Both the position numbers and the translations under genes were made by a program. Below the pieces are notes generated by a model, which was given only the letters and a program-made list of their open reading frames with translations, was not told the origin of the DNA and did not search any database. Positions 1 through 6,966 of a DNA stretch of 16,161 bases are shown one piece after another (position 1 is the stretch's first letter; each line of letters starts with the position of its first letter). Origin of the DNA: CAUZJO01 sp963580245 (GTDB lineage Bacteria; Sumerlaeota; Sumerlaeia; MVZB01). The DNA is taken from positions 1-16,161 of the forward strand of contig CAUZJO010000110.1 in NCBI GenBank assembly GCA_963580245.1. The letters run 5' to 3'.

Positions 1-399
1 GGCCGTCTCGTCATGGAAAAAGCGCGTGGGCTGCACATCCATAAAAACGATGGGCGTTGCCGTCGTCTTGAGCGCCTCGTTACGTCCACCGGCGCCGCCC
101 CCACTCCACGAGGTGATCATAATTAGGTCGTGGACAACCTCGAGGTTCTGAACGGCCGCCTCAGAATCGATGGTCCCGGCGTTGACACGAGTCACGCTAT
201 GTCGGCCGTAGGTCTCCAGGAAATCGACGAACGTATCGAACCCTTGTAGCGCATCAGGGTCGTCAGGCTGGATCAGGACGATACTGGCCGCCATCGCCGA
301 CCCGCCGAGCCATCCCGCGCACAGCGTCAGTAAAATCGCAACCGAGAATGCCGACAAAGCACTCCGGCCAAATCTCTTTGGACATTTCCGCTCAAACAT
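1..399 (-). CDS. Exported hypothetical protein, N-terminal part (3' end outside window)
   Basis: The reverse strand reads openly from an ATG at 399 to the window edge, giving 133 codons without a stop. The protein starts MFERKCPKRFGRSA and continues into a hydrophobic stretch (VAILLTLCAGWLGG) that ends near SAMAAS, a convincing Sec signal peptide. The mature part begins SIVLIQPDDPDALQGF, alternates short beta-like strands with polar helices, and contains DLIMITSWSGGGAGG followed by TPIVFMD. This pattern resembles the Rossmann-like N-terminal domain of secreted hypothetical proteins in Planctomycetota, but I cannot name a family. The start at 399 is preferred over an in-frame ATG at 405 because AGGGAGG lies six bases before it, whereas it abuts the other ATG. 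The 3' end is cut off, so length and function are unknown. It is probably exported to the periplasm or cell surface. Confidence 0.75.
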   Translation of the reverse strand, partial: MFERKCPKRFGRSALSAFSVAILLTLCAGWLGGSAMAASIVLIQPDDPDALQGFDTFVDFLETYGRHSVTRVNAGTIDSEAAVQNLEVVHDLIMITSWSGGGAGGRNEALKTTATPIVFMDVQPTRFFHDETA

Positions 400-1161
400 T
401 GCCATCCTCCCTCTCAAGGAAATACTTGTTGATGTGAAATCATCCGATTCGTTGAATGATTCATCGTCACTGGACAGAAATACTCGATACTTACCAGACT
501 ATACGACCTCACCCCCCCCTTTTCAAGACAAAATGTTGAGTGAAATTACCGGCCCCGCTCGTACCGGTCAACAAGAAAATTACGTCTTTGCGAATCTTTC
601 CGACGATCACCTCTCCCGCAACTGGTTGTGACTCGTGCCTAGGAAGATACAGGTCCTATTTCCGAATCTCAAGAAGATCTTTAGTCTGCGCCTGATTACC
701 CCCCCTTGCTTGTGAAAAATAATGGATTCTAGAATCGGGCTCATACGGCTCCCGGCGATTTCGGGCCTTGGCACTCGAAATCCACAACAAACGTCATTCT
801 GTGGCTACACCACCTCCTCTAACAGGAAGGAAGGATTACTGATAGACCATGGGAATATATAGGGCCCGATGGTCCCTGTCAACAAAAAAGTCCCCCTATC
901 CCAAGATTTGTCCGCGTTCCCTCTGTTATCGTGGGGAGGATGCCTAAATGCAGGCAAGAAATACACCTAAGACGCTGATTCCATTAGGTTTATACCTTCT
1001 TCACGCCCCGTGATCCGATCCGATTCACGCATTCAGCATCCAGTATGAGGGGCCCACGGGCAAGGCGCCATGCAGCTCCGAACCCCTGTTTACTTTTCTT
1101 GCGGCGGACGGTATACCCTTGCCTCAGGTCTTGTATTCACGGGGCGAGGCGCAAAGGCGCG
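400..1161. other. Intergenic region between divergent genes
   Basis: About 760 bases separate the exported-protein gene (minus) from the deacylase (plus). The stretch is visibly richer in A+T than the flanking genes. A 65-codon open frame at 434-631 has no ribosome site and no recognisable protein pattern, so I do not call it a gene. The notable content is a promoter-like site inside a dyad at 845-882. Two plus-strand frames run through 1045-1161, but the deacylase family starts at 1162. I see no tRNA, riboswitch or strong terminator. Confidence 0.6.
854..882 (-). promoter_or_regulatory. Sigma70-like promoter overlapping an imperfect dyad
   Basis: On the minus strand, TTGACA (882-877) is followed after exactly 17 bases by TATATT (859-854). 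That is a perfect -35 and a five-of-six -10. An imperfect inverted repeat, GACCATGGG (845-853) and CCCgATGGTC (865-874), spans the -10 and the spacer, which is where a repressor operator could sit. It points towards the exported-protein gene starting at 399 and would leave an unusually long leader of about 450 bases, so another downstream promoter or an unseen small transcript is possible. The prediction rests on sequence pattern only. Confidence 0.4.
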
Positions 1162-2796
1162 ATGTACGATCTACTGATTACCGGCGGCCGAGTCTTGGAT
1201 GGGACGGGTGCCCCGTGGTACTGGGCCGACATCGGCGTGGTCGGGGACCGGATTTCCCGGATCGGGTCGCTGGCGGGGGCCTCGGCCCGCCGCGCGATCA
1301 ACGCCGATGGGCGCATCGTATGCCCCGGCTTCATCGATTTGCACACCCATTCCGACCTCCAGCTGCTGGCCAACCCCCTTCACGAGTGCAAGATACGTCA
1401 GGGCGTGACCACCGACGTGCTCGGGCACGACGGGCTGGGCCTGGCCCCCATCACCCCGCGGACGGCGCCCATTCTGCGCGAGCAGCTTTCCGCCTGGAAC
1501 GGTCGTCCGGACCTGGAGTGGGACTGGCACACGATCACTACCTATCTGGACCGCTTCGACGGCGGTCGGGTGGCCGTCAACGTCGCCATGCTGGTCCCCC
1601 ACGGCACCGTGCGGATGATCGTGATGGGGATCGAAGACCGCGCGCCCACCCCCGACGAGATGGCCCGGATGCAGGCCCTGATCGACCAGGGGATGCGCGA
1701 GGGGGCCATCGGCCTCTCGACGGGGCTGACTTACGTCCCCTGCATGTACGCGACCGACGATGAAATGGTCGAGCTGTGCCGCCCCTTGCGCCCGTATAAC
1801 GGCTTCTATTGCCCCCATCATCGCAGCTACGGCCTGGAGGTCCTGCGGGCGAATTACGACACGATCGAGATCGCCCGCCGCGCCCGCGTCCCGCTCCACC
1901 TGACCCACTGTCACGTCGGCCACCGGCCCAACAAGGGCCGCGCCCCCGAGCTGCTGGCGGCGATCGACCAGGCCCGCGCCGACGGCTTGGAGATCACGAT
2001 GGACAGCTACCCCTACCTGGCCGGCAACACCTACCTGCACGCCTTCTTGCCCAACTGGATGCAGGAGGGGGGCGGCGAGGCCACGCTGGCGCGCCTTAAG
2101 TCGCCCGATATCCAAGACCGCCTGAGGCACGATATGGAAGTGACGGGTTCCGAGGGCTTCGGCGGCGTCCCGATGGGTTGGGAGCTGCTCCAGATCGGCG
2201 GTATCGATGGAGACCACGACCCCGAGATCGTCGGCATGTTCCTGCCCGACGCCGCCGCGCGGGACGGCAAGTCGAACTGCGAGTTCTTCGTCGACCTGCT
2301 GATCCGGAGCAACCTGGGCGTCTCGGTGCTCGCCCACATCGGCAATGAAGAGAACGTCCAGACCATCCTCCGGCACCCCGCACACATGGTCGGCAGCGAC
2401 GGCATTCTGGTCGGCGACCGCCCCCACCCGCGCGGCTGGGGCAGCCACGCCAAGTTCCTCGCCCACTACGTCGGCAACCTGGGCCTGCTGAGCTGGGAGG
2501 AAGGCATCCGCAAAGTGACCTCCGCCCCCGCGCGCCGGATCGGAAGCATCGACCGCGGCATCCTGCGCCCCGGCATGATGGCCGACCTGGTCGTCTTCGA
2601 CCCCGACGCCCTGCGCGACACCGCCACCTACGAAAACCCGATCAGCTACCCCGCGGGCGTGGACCACGTCGCCGTCAACGGCGCCCTCGTCCTCGAAAAC
2701 GGCGAGCCCACCGGCGCCAAGCCGGGCCGCGCCCTGCGCGAGCCTTACGGCCGCAAGCCGGAGCGGATCACGGAGCCAAACTCGCTGTCGCTATAA
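1162..2796 (+). CDS. N-acyl-D-amino-acid deacylase / D-aminoacylase-like amidohydrolase
   Basis: The 544-residue protein is a metal-dependent amidohydrolase of the D-aminoacylase type, a family that hydrolyses N-acyl-D-amino acids and related amides in the cytoplasm. The N-terminal small beta domain (MYDLLITGGRVLDGTG) is followed by the metal motif PGFIDLHTHSD (H61, H63). Further family landmarks are HHRS (219-222), LHLTHCH (245-251), the catalytic-aspartate motif GSDG (D413), HPRGWGSHAKFL (422-433) and the C-terminal RGILRPGMMADLVVFD (465-480). The start at 1162 is chosen because the family begins here; the frame extends 39 codons upstream, but that extension is arginine/cysteine-rich and unlike the family. 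The ribosome site is weak (AAAGG just upstream). In classical D-aminoacylases, as I recall them, a GNCG motif supplies a metal-bridging cysteine; here the equivalent is GHDG (88-91), so the metal site or substrate may differ. The gene stands alone and converges on the minus-strand lipoprotein with only 12 bases between stops. The family call is firm; the exact substrate is unknown. Confidence 0.9.
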   Translation: MYDLLITGGRVLDGTGAPWYWADIGVVGDRISRIGSLAGASARRAINADGRIVCPGFIDLHTHSDLQLLANPLHECKIRQGVTTDVLGHDGLGLAPITPRTAPILREQLSAWNGRPDLEWDWHTITTYLDRFDGGRVAVNVAMLVPHGTVRMIVMGIEDRAPTPDEMARMQALIDQGMREGAIGLSTGLTYVPCMYATDDEMVELCRPLRPYNGFYCPHHRSYGLEVLRANYDTIEIARRARVPLHLTHCHVGHRPNKGRAPELLAAIDQARADGLEITMDSYPYLAGNTYLHAFLPNWMQEGGGEATLARLKSPDIQDRLRHDMEVTGSEGFGGVPMGWELLQIGGIDGDHDPEIVGMFLPDAAARDGKSNCEFFVDLLIRSNLGVSVLAHIGNEENVQTILRHPAHMVGSDGILVGDRPHPRGWGSHAKFLAHYVGNLGLLSWEEGIRKVTSAPARRIGSIDRGILRPGMMADLVVFDPDALRDTATYENPISYPAGVDHVAVNGALVLENGEPTGAKPGRALREPYGRKPERITEPNSLSL

Positions 2797-2808
2797 GTTG
2801 TCATGGAT

Positions 2809-3297
2809 TCAGTTTTGATCGTCGGCGGCGGGTTGATTGCCGTTCCAGATGACGTGCGAAATCTTCCAGGCGCCGTCGGGTTGTTTGCGCAGGATTTGAA
2901 TGTATTTGTTGCTGAGCTGGATTCGCTTGCCGTCGGCCTTGCGGGTCACGGCGCCGGTGGCGAGGCCCCAGTTGAAGGCCAGGTTGCCGTCGACCCGCGC
3001 CTCTTTGGTCTCGTGCGAGATCTCAAGACTGAAATCATCGACGTTATACCAATCGCGCAGCGCGTCCTTGCCGACGAGCGCCGGTTCGCCGGGCGGCATC
3101 CATGTGACGTCGTCGGTGAGCAGCGACAGGAGTTGTTCCAGATCGCCCGCGTTCTCGGCCCGGTCCAGGTCCTCCACCACTTGGAAAATCGCTGCGAGGT
3201 CCGCGCGAGGCGTCGAGGACCGATTCGCGCCGGTCTGACAAGCGGCGCACAGGACGCAAAGGCACGCCAATAAGCCGTATTTCGTCAGGTCGTTCAT
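2809..3297 (-). CDS. SnoaL-like (NTF2-fold) lipoprotein
   Basis: This 162-residue protein begins MNDLTKYGLLACLCVLCAAC, a signal sequence with an LCAAC lipobox, so C20 should be lipid-anchored after signal peptidase II cleavage. The rest has the pattern of the SnoaL-like/DUF4440 NTF2 fold: an N-terminal helix (DLAAIFQVVEDLDRAENAGD), LLSLLTDDVTWMPPGEPALVGKDAL, then strands ending in GAWKISHVIWNGN. Such proteins form a small cone-shaped pocket. Some are isomerases or hydrolases, but many secreted ones have no known activity. The gene starts 12 bases after the aldehyde dehydrogenase stop on the same strand, so the two are very likely co-transcribed and the lipoprotein may bind or process a related metabolite. 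That functional link is inference. The lipobox and fold are reasonably clear. Confidence 0.85.
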   Translation of the reverse strand: MNDLTKYGLLACLCVLCAACQTGANRSSTPRADLAAIFQVVEDLDRAENAGDLEQLLSLLTDDVTWMPPGEPALVGKDALRDWYNVDDFSLEISHETKEARVDGNLAFNWGLATGAVTRKADGKRIQLSNKYIQILRKQPDGAWKISHVIWNGNQPAADDQN

Positions 3298-3309
3298 CGG
3301 TCCGCGCGT

Positions 3310-4758
3310 TCAGCCCATCTCGGGATTGTACTTGAGGTAAACGGTCTTGCGGCGCAGGTAGTGCTCGAGGCCGTACTTGCCGTCGTCGCCGCCGATCCCG
3401 CTTTGTTTCCAACCGATGTGGTAGCCGTGGATCGATTCGCCGATCCCCCGGTTGATGTAAAGCTCGCCGATCTCCAGATCGCGAATGGCGACCATGATGC
3501 GGTTCATGTCGTTGGTGAACAGGAACCCGGCCAGCCCGTAGTTCGAATCGTTCGCCAGCTCGATGCCCTGCTCGAAGCTGTCGAACGTCATCACCGGAAC
3601 GACGGGGCCGAAGATCTCCTTGTGCATGATGTCCATGTCCTGTTTGACATCGACGAGCACCGTCGGCTCGTACCAATACCCCCGGTCGTAGTCGCCGCCC
3701 TTGAGCACCCTGCCGCCGGTCAAGGCCCGCGCCCCCTGGCTCTTGGCCTCCTCGACGAAGCGGTCGACCTTTTCAAGTTCCTCGCGGTTCACCTTCGGGC
3801 CGATCTGCGTCCCTTCCTTGAGCGGATTGCCGACGTTGATCGCTTTCATCTTCTCGACGAACCGCTCCAGGAATTGATCGGCGATCGATTTGTGGAGATA
3901 GGTGCGCTCATTGGCGATGCAAATCTGTCCGCAATTGATGATGCGCGAGATGATCGCCGTATCCACGGCCGTTTCGACGTCGCAGTCGTCCATCACGATG
4001 AACGGGGCCTTGCCGCCCATCTCCAGGGAGATGGCCGTCACGTTCTCGGCGGCGACCTGGGCGATGCGTTTGCCGGTGGGCACGCTGCCGGTGAAGCTGA
4101 TCAGGCCCGGGATCGGGCTCTTCACCAGTGCCTCGCCGACCGTCTCGCCCGGACCCGTCAGCACGTTGACGACCCCTGGCGGAACGCCCGCCTCGGCCGC
4201 CAGCTTGACCAGCGCCAGCTCGGACAGAGGGGTGTCTTCGTGGGGCTTGAGGATGATGCTGTTGCCCGCGATCAACGCCGGCGCGATCTTCCGGATCGCC
4301 AGGGCGAACGGGAAGTTCCACGCGATGATGCCGACCACGACGCCGACCGGACAGGGGATGATCCAGAGCTGCTCATTCGGATGGTCGGGCGCCAGGATGT
4401 CGCCGTCGATGCGCCGGTCAAACTCCGCGTAGTAGCGAAACCACGTGTTGCCGAAATCGACCTCGCCGTATGCCTCGGCCAGCGGTTTGCCCACTTCCTT
4501 CGAGAGCAACTGGGCGAACTCATCGCGGTGCTGATCGATCAGCTCGGCCCACTTGCGCAAGACGTTGCCGCGCTCGACGCCGGTTAGCCGACTCCATCCC
4601 TTCTGCGCCTCCTTCGACCCCTCCAACGCCCGCTGGATTTCACCCTCCGACGCCGAGGGCACGGTCGCGACCACTTCCTCGGTGGCCGGATTCAAAACTT
4701 CCAGCGGGTCGCTTCCCGAAACCCAGTCGCCATTGATATACATCTGGTATGCGTCCAT
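3310..4758 (-). CDS. NAD(P)-dependent aldehyde dehydrogenase, AldA (lactaldehyde dehydrogenase)-like
   Basis: The 482-residue protein is a full-length cytosolic aldehyde dehydrogenase that oxidises an aldehyde to the acid with NAD(P)+. Core motifs are present: AWNFPF (oxyanion Asn at about residue 148), ILKPHEDTPL (cofactor-binding Lys), FTGSVPTGK, LEMGGKAP (general-base Glu at about 246) and NCGQICIANER (nucleophile Cys at about 280). The C-terminal pattern GYHIGWKQSGIGGDDGKYG closely resembles E. coli AldA, which oxidises lactaldehyde and glycolaldehyde, so a short-chain hydroxyaldehyde substrate is plausible but not proven. The start at 4758 (MDAYQMYINGDW) is chosen because GGGAGGA lies seven bases upstream; a longer frame opens only at a TTG at 4773. 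The SnoaL-like lipoprotein follows 12 bases downstream. A dyad element lies about 60 bases upstream at 4820-4844. Confidence 0.93.
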   Translation of the reverse strand: MDAYQMYINGDWVSGSDPLEVLNPATEEVVATVPSASEGEIQRALEGSKEAQKGWSRLTGVERGNVLRKWAELIDQHRDEFAQLLSKEVGKPLAEAYGEVDFGNTWFRYYAEFDRRIDGDILAPDHPNEQLWIIPCPVGVVVGIIAWNFPFALAIRKIAPALIAGNSIILKPHEDTPLSELALVKLAAEAGVPPGVVNVLTGPGETVGEALVKSPIPGLISFTGSVPTGKRIAQVAAENVTAISLEMGGKAPFIVMDDCDVETAVDTAIISRIINCGQICIANERTYLHKSIADQFLERFVEKMKAINVGNPLKEGTQIGPKVNREELEKVDRFVEEAKSQGARALTGGRVLKGGDYDRGYWYEPTVLVDVKQDMDIMHKEIFGPVVPVMTFDSFEQGIELANDSNYGLAGFLFTNDMNRIMVAIRDLEIGELYINRGIGESIHGYHIGWKQSGIGGDDGKYGLEHYLRRKTVYLKYNPEMG

Positions 4759-4819
4759 GCTGAATCCTCCCAATGAAAAGGTGCGGGCGCGCGGGCGCGA
4801 TCAACCGCCCTAAAACGCG

Positions 4820-4844
4820 GACGGGAATACATATAGGACCCGTC
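4820..4844 (-). promoter_or_regulatory. Dyad element upstream of the aldehyde dehydrogenase, related to the 845-874 site
   Basis: A perfect six-base inverted repeat, GACGGG (4820-4825) and CCCGTC (4839-4844), encloses an AT-rich core. Reading the plus strand, GGGAATACATATAGGACCCG matches GGGAATATATAGGGCCCG at 851-868 apart from two extra bases and one mismatch. On the minus strand TTGACG (4846-4841) runs into the element, but there is no -10 at standard spacing, so I cannot call an ordinary sigma70 promoter. It lies 62 bases before the dehydrogenase start, a natural place for an operator or a non-standard promoter. Confidence 0.35.
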
Positions 4845-5159
4845 AACCGATGATCACTTGGACATCGCTCGGCGGATTGTGGCAGGGGCGGTTCTTCAAG
4901 TCAAGGGAGAGGTTTCGGTCCGAGGGCAAACACCACGGAATTGACGGCGAAGAAGAATCAGAATCAACGAATCCAACGCCTGATTTATAGCTGTTTTCTA
5001 TAATGATGAATGTAATCGAGTCAAATCTCGAAGGCCAGACCATAACTAGTGGGTATAAAAGTCCCATAAGATCAGCACGTAACGCACTTAAAAGTTTATT
5101 TTTGGTATCAAACAACCCGCCAAGGCTGGCCCATCCCCTTTTCACAATAACTTTTAAAG
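4845..5159. other. AT-rich non-coding stretch
   Basis: This stretch lies between the dyad upstream of the dehydrogenase and the stop codon of the P450 pseudogene. It is clearly more AT-rich than the genes to its left. A 100-codon minus-strand frame (4843-5145) opens at a GTG and shows no family pattern, so I reject it. No convincing terminator, repeat or RNA gene is visible. It probably belongs to the same decaying island as the P450. Confidence 0.5.
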
Positions 5160-6660
5160 CTATTCTCTTAGTTCTAGATCGAGCAAAACACGGTCGGCTG
5201 GCTTTGTTGATACACCAGCCCGCGCTTGCGTCTTCTCACTAACTGCCTTAAATTTAAACGTTTTCACAACAGCTCCAACGACGAGCCCGACCTCAAGTAG
5301 TCCTAAATATCTTCCAGGACAGTAACGCGGTCCGTGTCCGAATCCGAAATGAAGCATGTCCTTCGCTTTATGGCCTTTCTCGGCAAGAACCTTCCATCGA
5401 TCTGGGGCAAACGCTTCTGCGGGGTACCCTGTCACGGCTTTCCCCCAGAACTCTTCACACCGGTTTACATGCCACACATCCAGGCGTAGGTGGGTTCCCT
5501 TGGGAATGAGCATCTTTCGATGGTCGGTGGTCTCGATCCAGGTATCCACCGTGGCTCTGCGCGGGAGAAAATAGAGGGAGGGGGTCAAGCGTAAGGTCTC
5601 CTCCAGCACTCGATTGAGAGTCACTGCCTGAGCCAGGTTCTCGGGATCATAGACATTCATATCTTTCATTTCCTGATAGATCTGGTCCTGAATGTCGGGT
5701 GTGCGCGATAAATGTGATATTGCCCAGCTCGCGAACGAGGTCGTAGATTCCAGAGCCCCGGCAAGAAACACTCGAATATTACTACGAAGCGCTTCATTTG
5801 GGGCGTCGGACTCGAACTGTTTCCATAACCCCAACCCTCGGCGCGTCCGGAAAGTGCGATATCAGTAAGGGCTTCAAAGTCAGCCTTCTTCTGTTTCAGT
5901 ATTTTATTGCCTCCAGAAAACATTATGGAGAGCGCCTGAGCTCTGGGAGCGACCGTGTCGCTTACCATATGATCGATAAGAAACACGAGGGCGGGAACAA
6001 AACGATCCCGCAACTCCTCATAAGAAACACTGCCGCCAAAGAAGTTACTCACCAGCATTTCAAGCATCACGACGTTAATTTCAGATTCGAGCTCAACTCG
6101 AGTTTGCTTTTTGCCACTTGCTTCTTGACGGGAACGCAGTAGCTCGAGTCTTTTTGCGACCGTCTTACGGAAGGTCTGCTCAAAACCATGAAACTTTTCA
6201 GGCTGAAACAAATTGGAACGACTGAATGGCTGGGCAGACATTCTCTTCTGCCTCCGCCATACGGGACCATTGGAATATAGCAAGGAGTCCTCACCAGTAG
6301 CTCGAGCGATTCCCGCAGTCGGGCTTGCATCCCGGTCGAATTGGCCGGGCTTATCGCCTGTGGCGGACTGCACTGCTCTGATAATCACTGGGTCGCGGGT
6401 TAATAATACGAGGGGGGGGGGGTAATCCTGCCACATAAGAGATAACGGTTATGTCTTCCCGACCCTGTTTCCTTCTCGGCATCCCAGTAGAAGGTCTCAA
6501 AAATCCCAATCGGACCTCTATAATTCCAAAGATGTGGAAAAGGTAAAGTCGGTCGCCCGAACCCAAATAGAGGGACGCGCGTTGGCAGGCAGTCTCCGTC
6601 GAAAGGGTTTACGCCTCTGATCTGCTGTAGAATCCTCTTTGGCCATGTTTTGAAGGACAT
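5160..6660 (-). pseudogene. Cytochrome P450, frameshifted remnant
   Basis: A near-complete P450 monooxygenase is spread over several minus-strand frames. The 5' part (from ATG 6660) includes LPFPHLWNYRGPIGIFETF. It changes frame near 6464-6472 to GREDITVISYVAGLPPP, then changes again in the C11 tract (6412-6422) to LVLLTRDPVIIRAVQ. The C-helix motif VWRRQKRM and the sequence to LTDIALSGRAEG share that frame. A third change near 5830-5845 leads into the C-terminal half, with I-helix FLAGALESTTSF, the K-helix ExxR (EETLR) and the haem-cysteine loop FGFGHGPRYCPGR. In my reading the first two changes are each cured by removing one base and the third by adding one. All signature residues survive, so decay looks recent. 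No Shine-Dalgarno site precedes 6660, so the true start is uncertain. An intact version would be a haem-thiolate oxidase acting on an unknown hydrophobic substrate. Sequencing error could explain the homopolymer change but hardly all three. Confidence 0.8.
6412..6422 (+). repeat. G11/C11 homopolymer tract inside the P450 reading frame
   Basis: Eleven consecutive G on the plus strand (C on the coding strand) sit exactly where two P450 frames meet. With ten C the coding strand would read GLPPPLVLLTRDP without a break; with eleven it is out of frame. Such tracts mutate by slippage and are also common sites of base-calling error. Confidence 0.85.
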
Positions 6661-6856
6661 ATTTCAATTCACATGTGTTTTCAACCCAGCTTATTCGTAA
6701 TAGGGTATGAGTCAGTAAATCCACCTTTTCCCCATTCAGCTTGGCAACTCGGTTTGGAAGCATGTGGAGTGATAATCCATCATCACGGTCTGGTTCTGCT
6801 GTAGCTGTCAGAATTACAGACGATAAGAACATGAGTGCTATAAGAAATTATTTCAT
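6518..6856 (-). pseudogene. Possible small secreted protein with a stop at codon 3
   Basis: From ATG 6856 the minus strand reads M-K-stop-FLIALMFLSSVILTATAEP, which is a good signal peptide apart from a TAA third codon that a single change from AAA (Lys) could create. The frame then stays open to 6518 (DRDDGLSLHMLPNRVAKLNGE and onwards). Either the gene has been inactivated by this nonsense change, or translation starts at the downstream ATG (6832), which leaves a hydrophobic leader without a basic end. The 3' part overlaps the presumed 5' end of the P450 remnant in another frame, so the real end is unclear. No family is recognised. Confidence 0.35.
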
Positions 6857-6880
6857 AATCATTCGACATTTCCCATATCG

Positions 6881-6966
6881 CTAACCAAACTGTTCGATGT
6901 ATCCGGCCAGCCGGCTATAGACCGCTTGGCGAAGCAGGGCCGTCATCGTGTGCGGGAGCCTCGCGG
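6881..6966 (-). mobile_element. Relic of an IS1380-type transposase N-terminus
   Basis: Immediately after the DUF1501 stop, one minus-strand frame reads ARLPHTMTALLRQAVYSRL followed by AGYIEQFG and a stop. The block LLRQAVYSRLAGY strongly recalls the conserved N-terminal region of IS1380-family transposases, where LLRQ-x-(V/I)-Y-x-R-(L/I)-AGY is normally followed by ED-x-NDA-x-RL. Here homology ends at AGY and runs into a stop at 6881. Only about 28 codons survive; no inverted repeats or other transposase pieces were found nearby. It borders the decaying P450 segment, suggesting past insertion and deletion here. Identification is from memory of the family pattern. Confidence 0.5.

Noticed and set aside
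434..631. 65-codon plus-strand frame in the first intergenic region
   Set aside because: It has no ribosome site, no family pattern and a composition like the surrounding non-coding DNA.
725..736. Perfect 12-base palindrome GATTCTAGAATC
   Set aside because: About four perfect 12-base palindromes are expected by chance in a window of this size, and nothing near it suggests a gene to control.
1045..1161. N-terminal extension of the deacylase frame from 1045
   Set aside because: The extension is Arg/Cys-rich and unlike the family, which begins at the MYDLLITGGRVLDG segment encoded from 1162.
1171..2667. Long minus-strand frame of 498 codons opposite the deacylase
   Set aside because: It is a shadow of a GC-rich gene: the plus strand carries clear amidohydrolase motifs and the antisense translation is low-complexity with no family pattern.
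3361..4587. 408-codon plus-strand frame opposite the aldehyde dehydrogenase
   Set aside because: It is antisense to a well-supported enzyme; its Asp/Arg/Val-rich translation reflects GC-skewed codons.
4843..5145. 100-codon minus-strand frame before the dehydrogenase operon
   Set aside because: It starts at GTG, has no domain pattern and lies in an AT-rich non-coding stretch.
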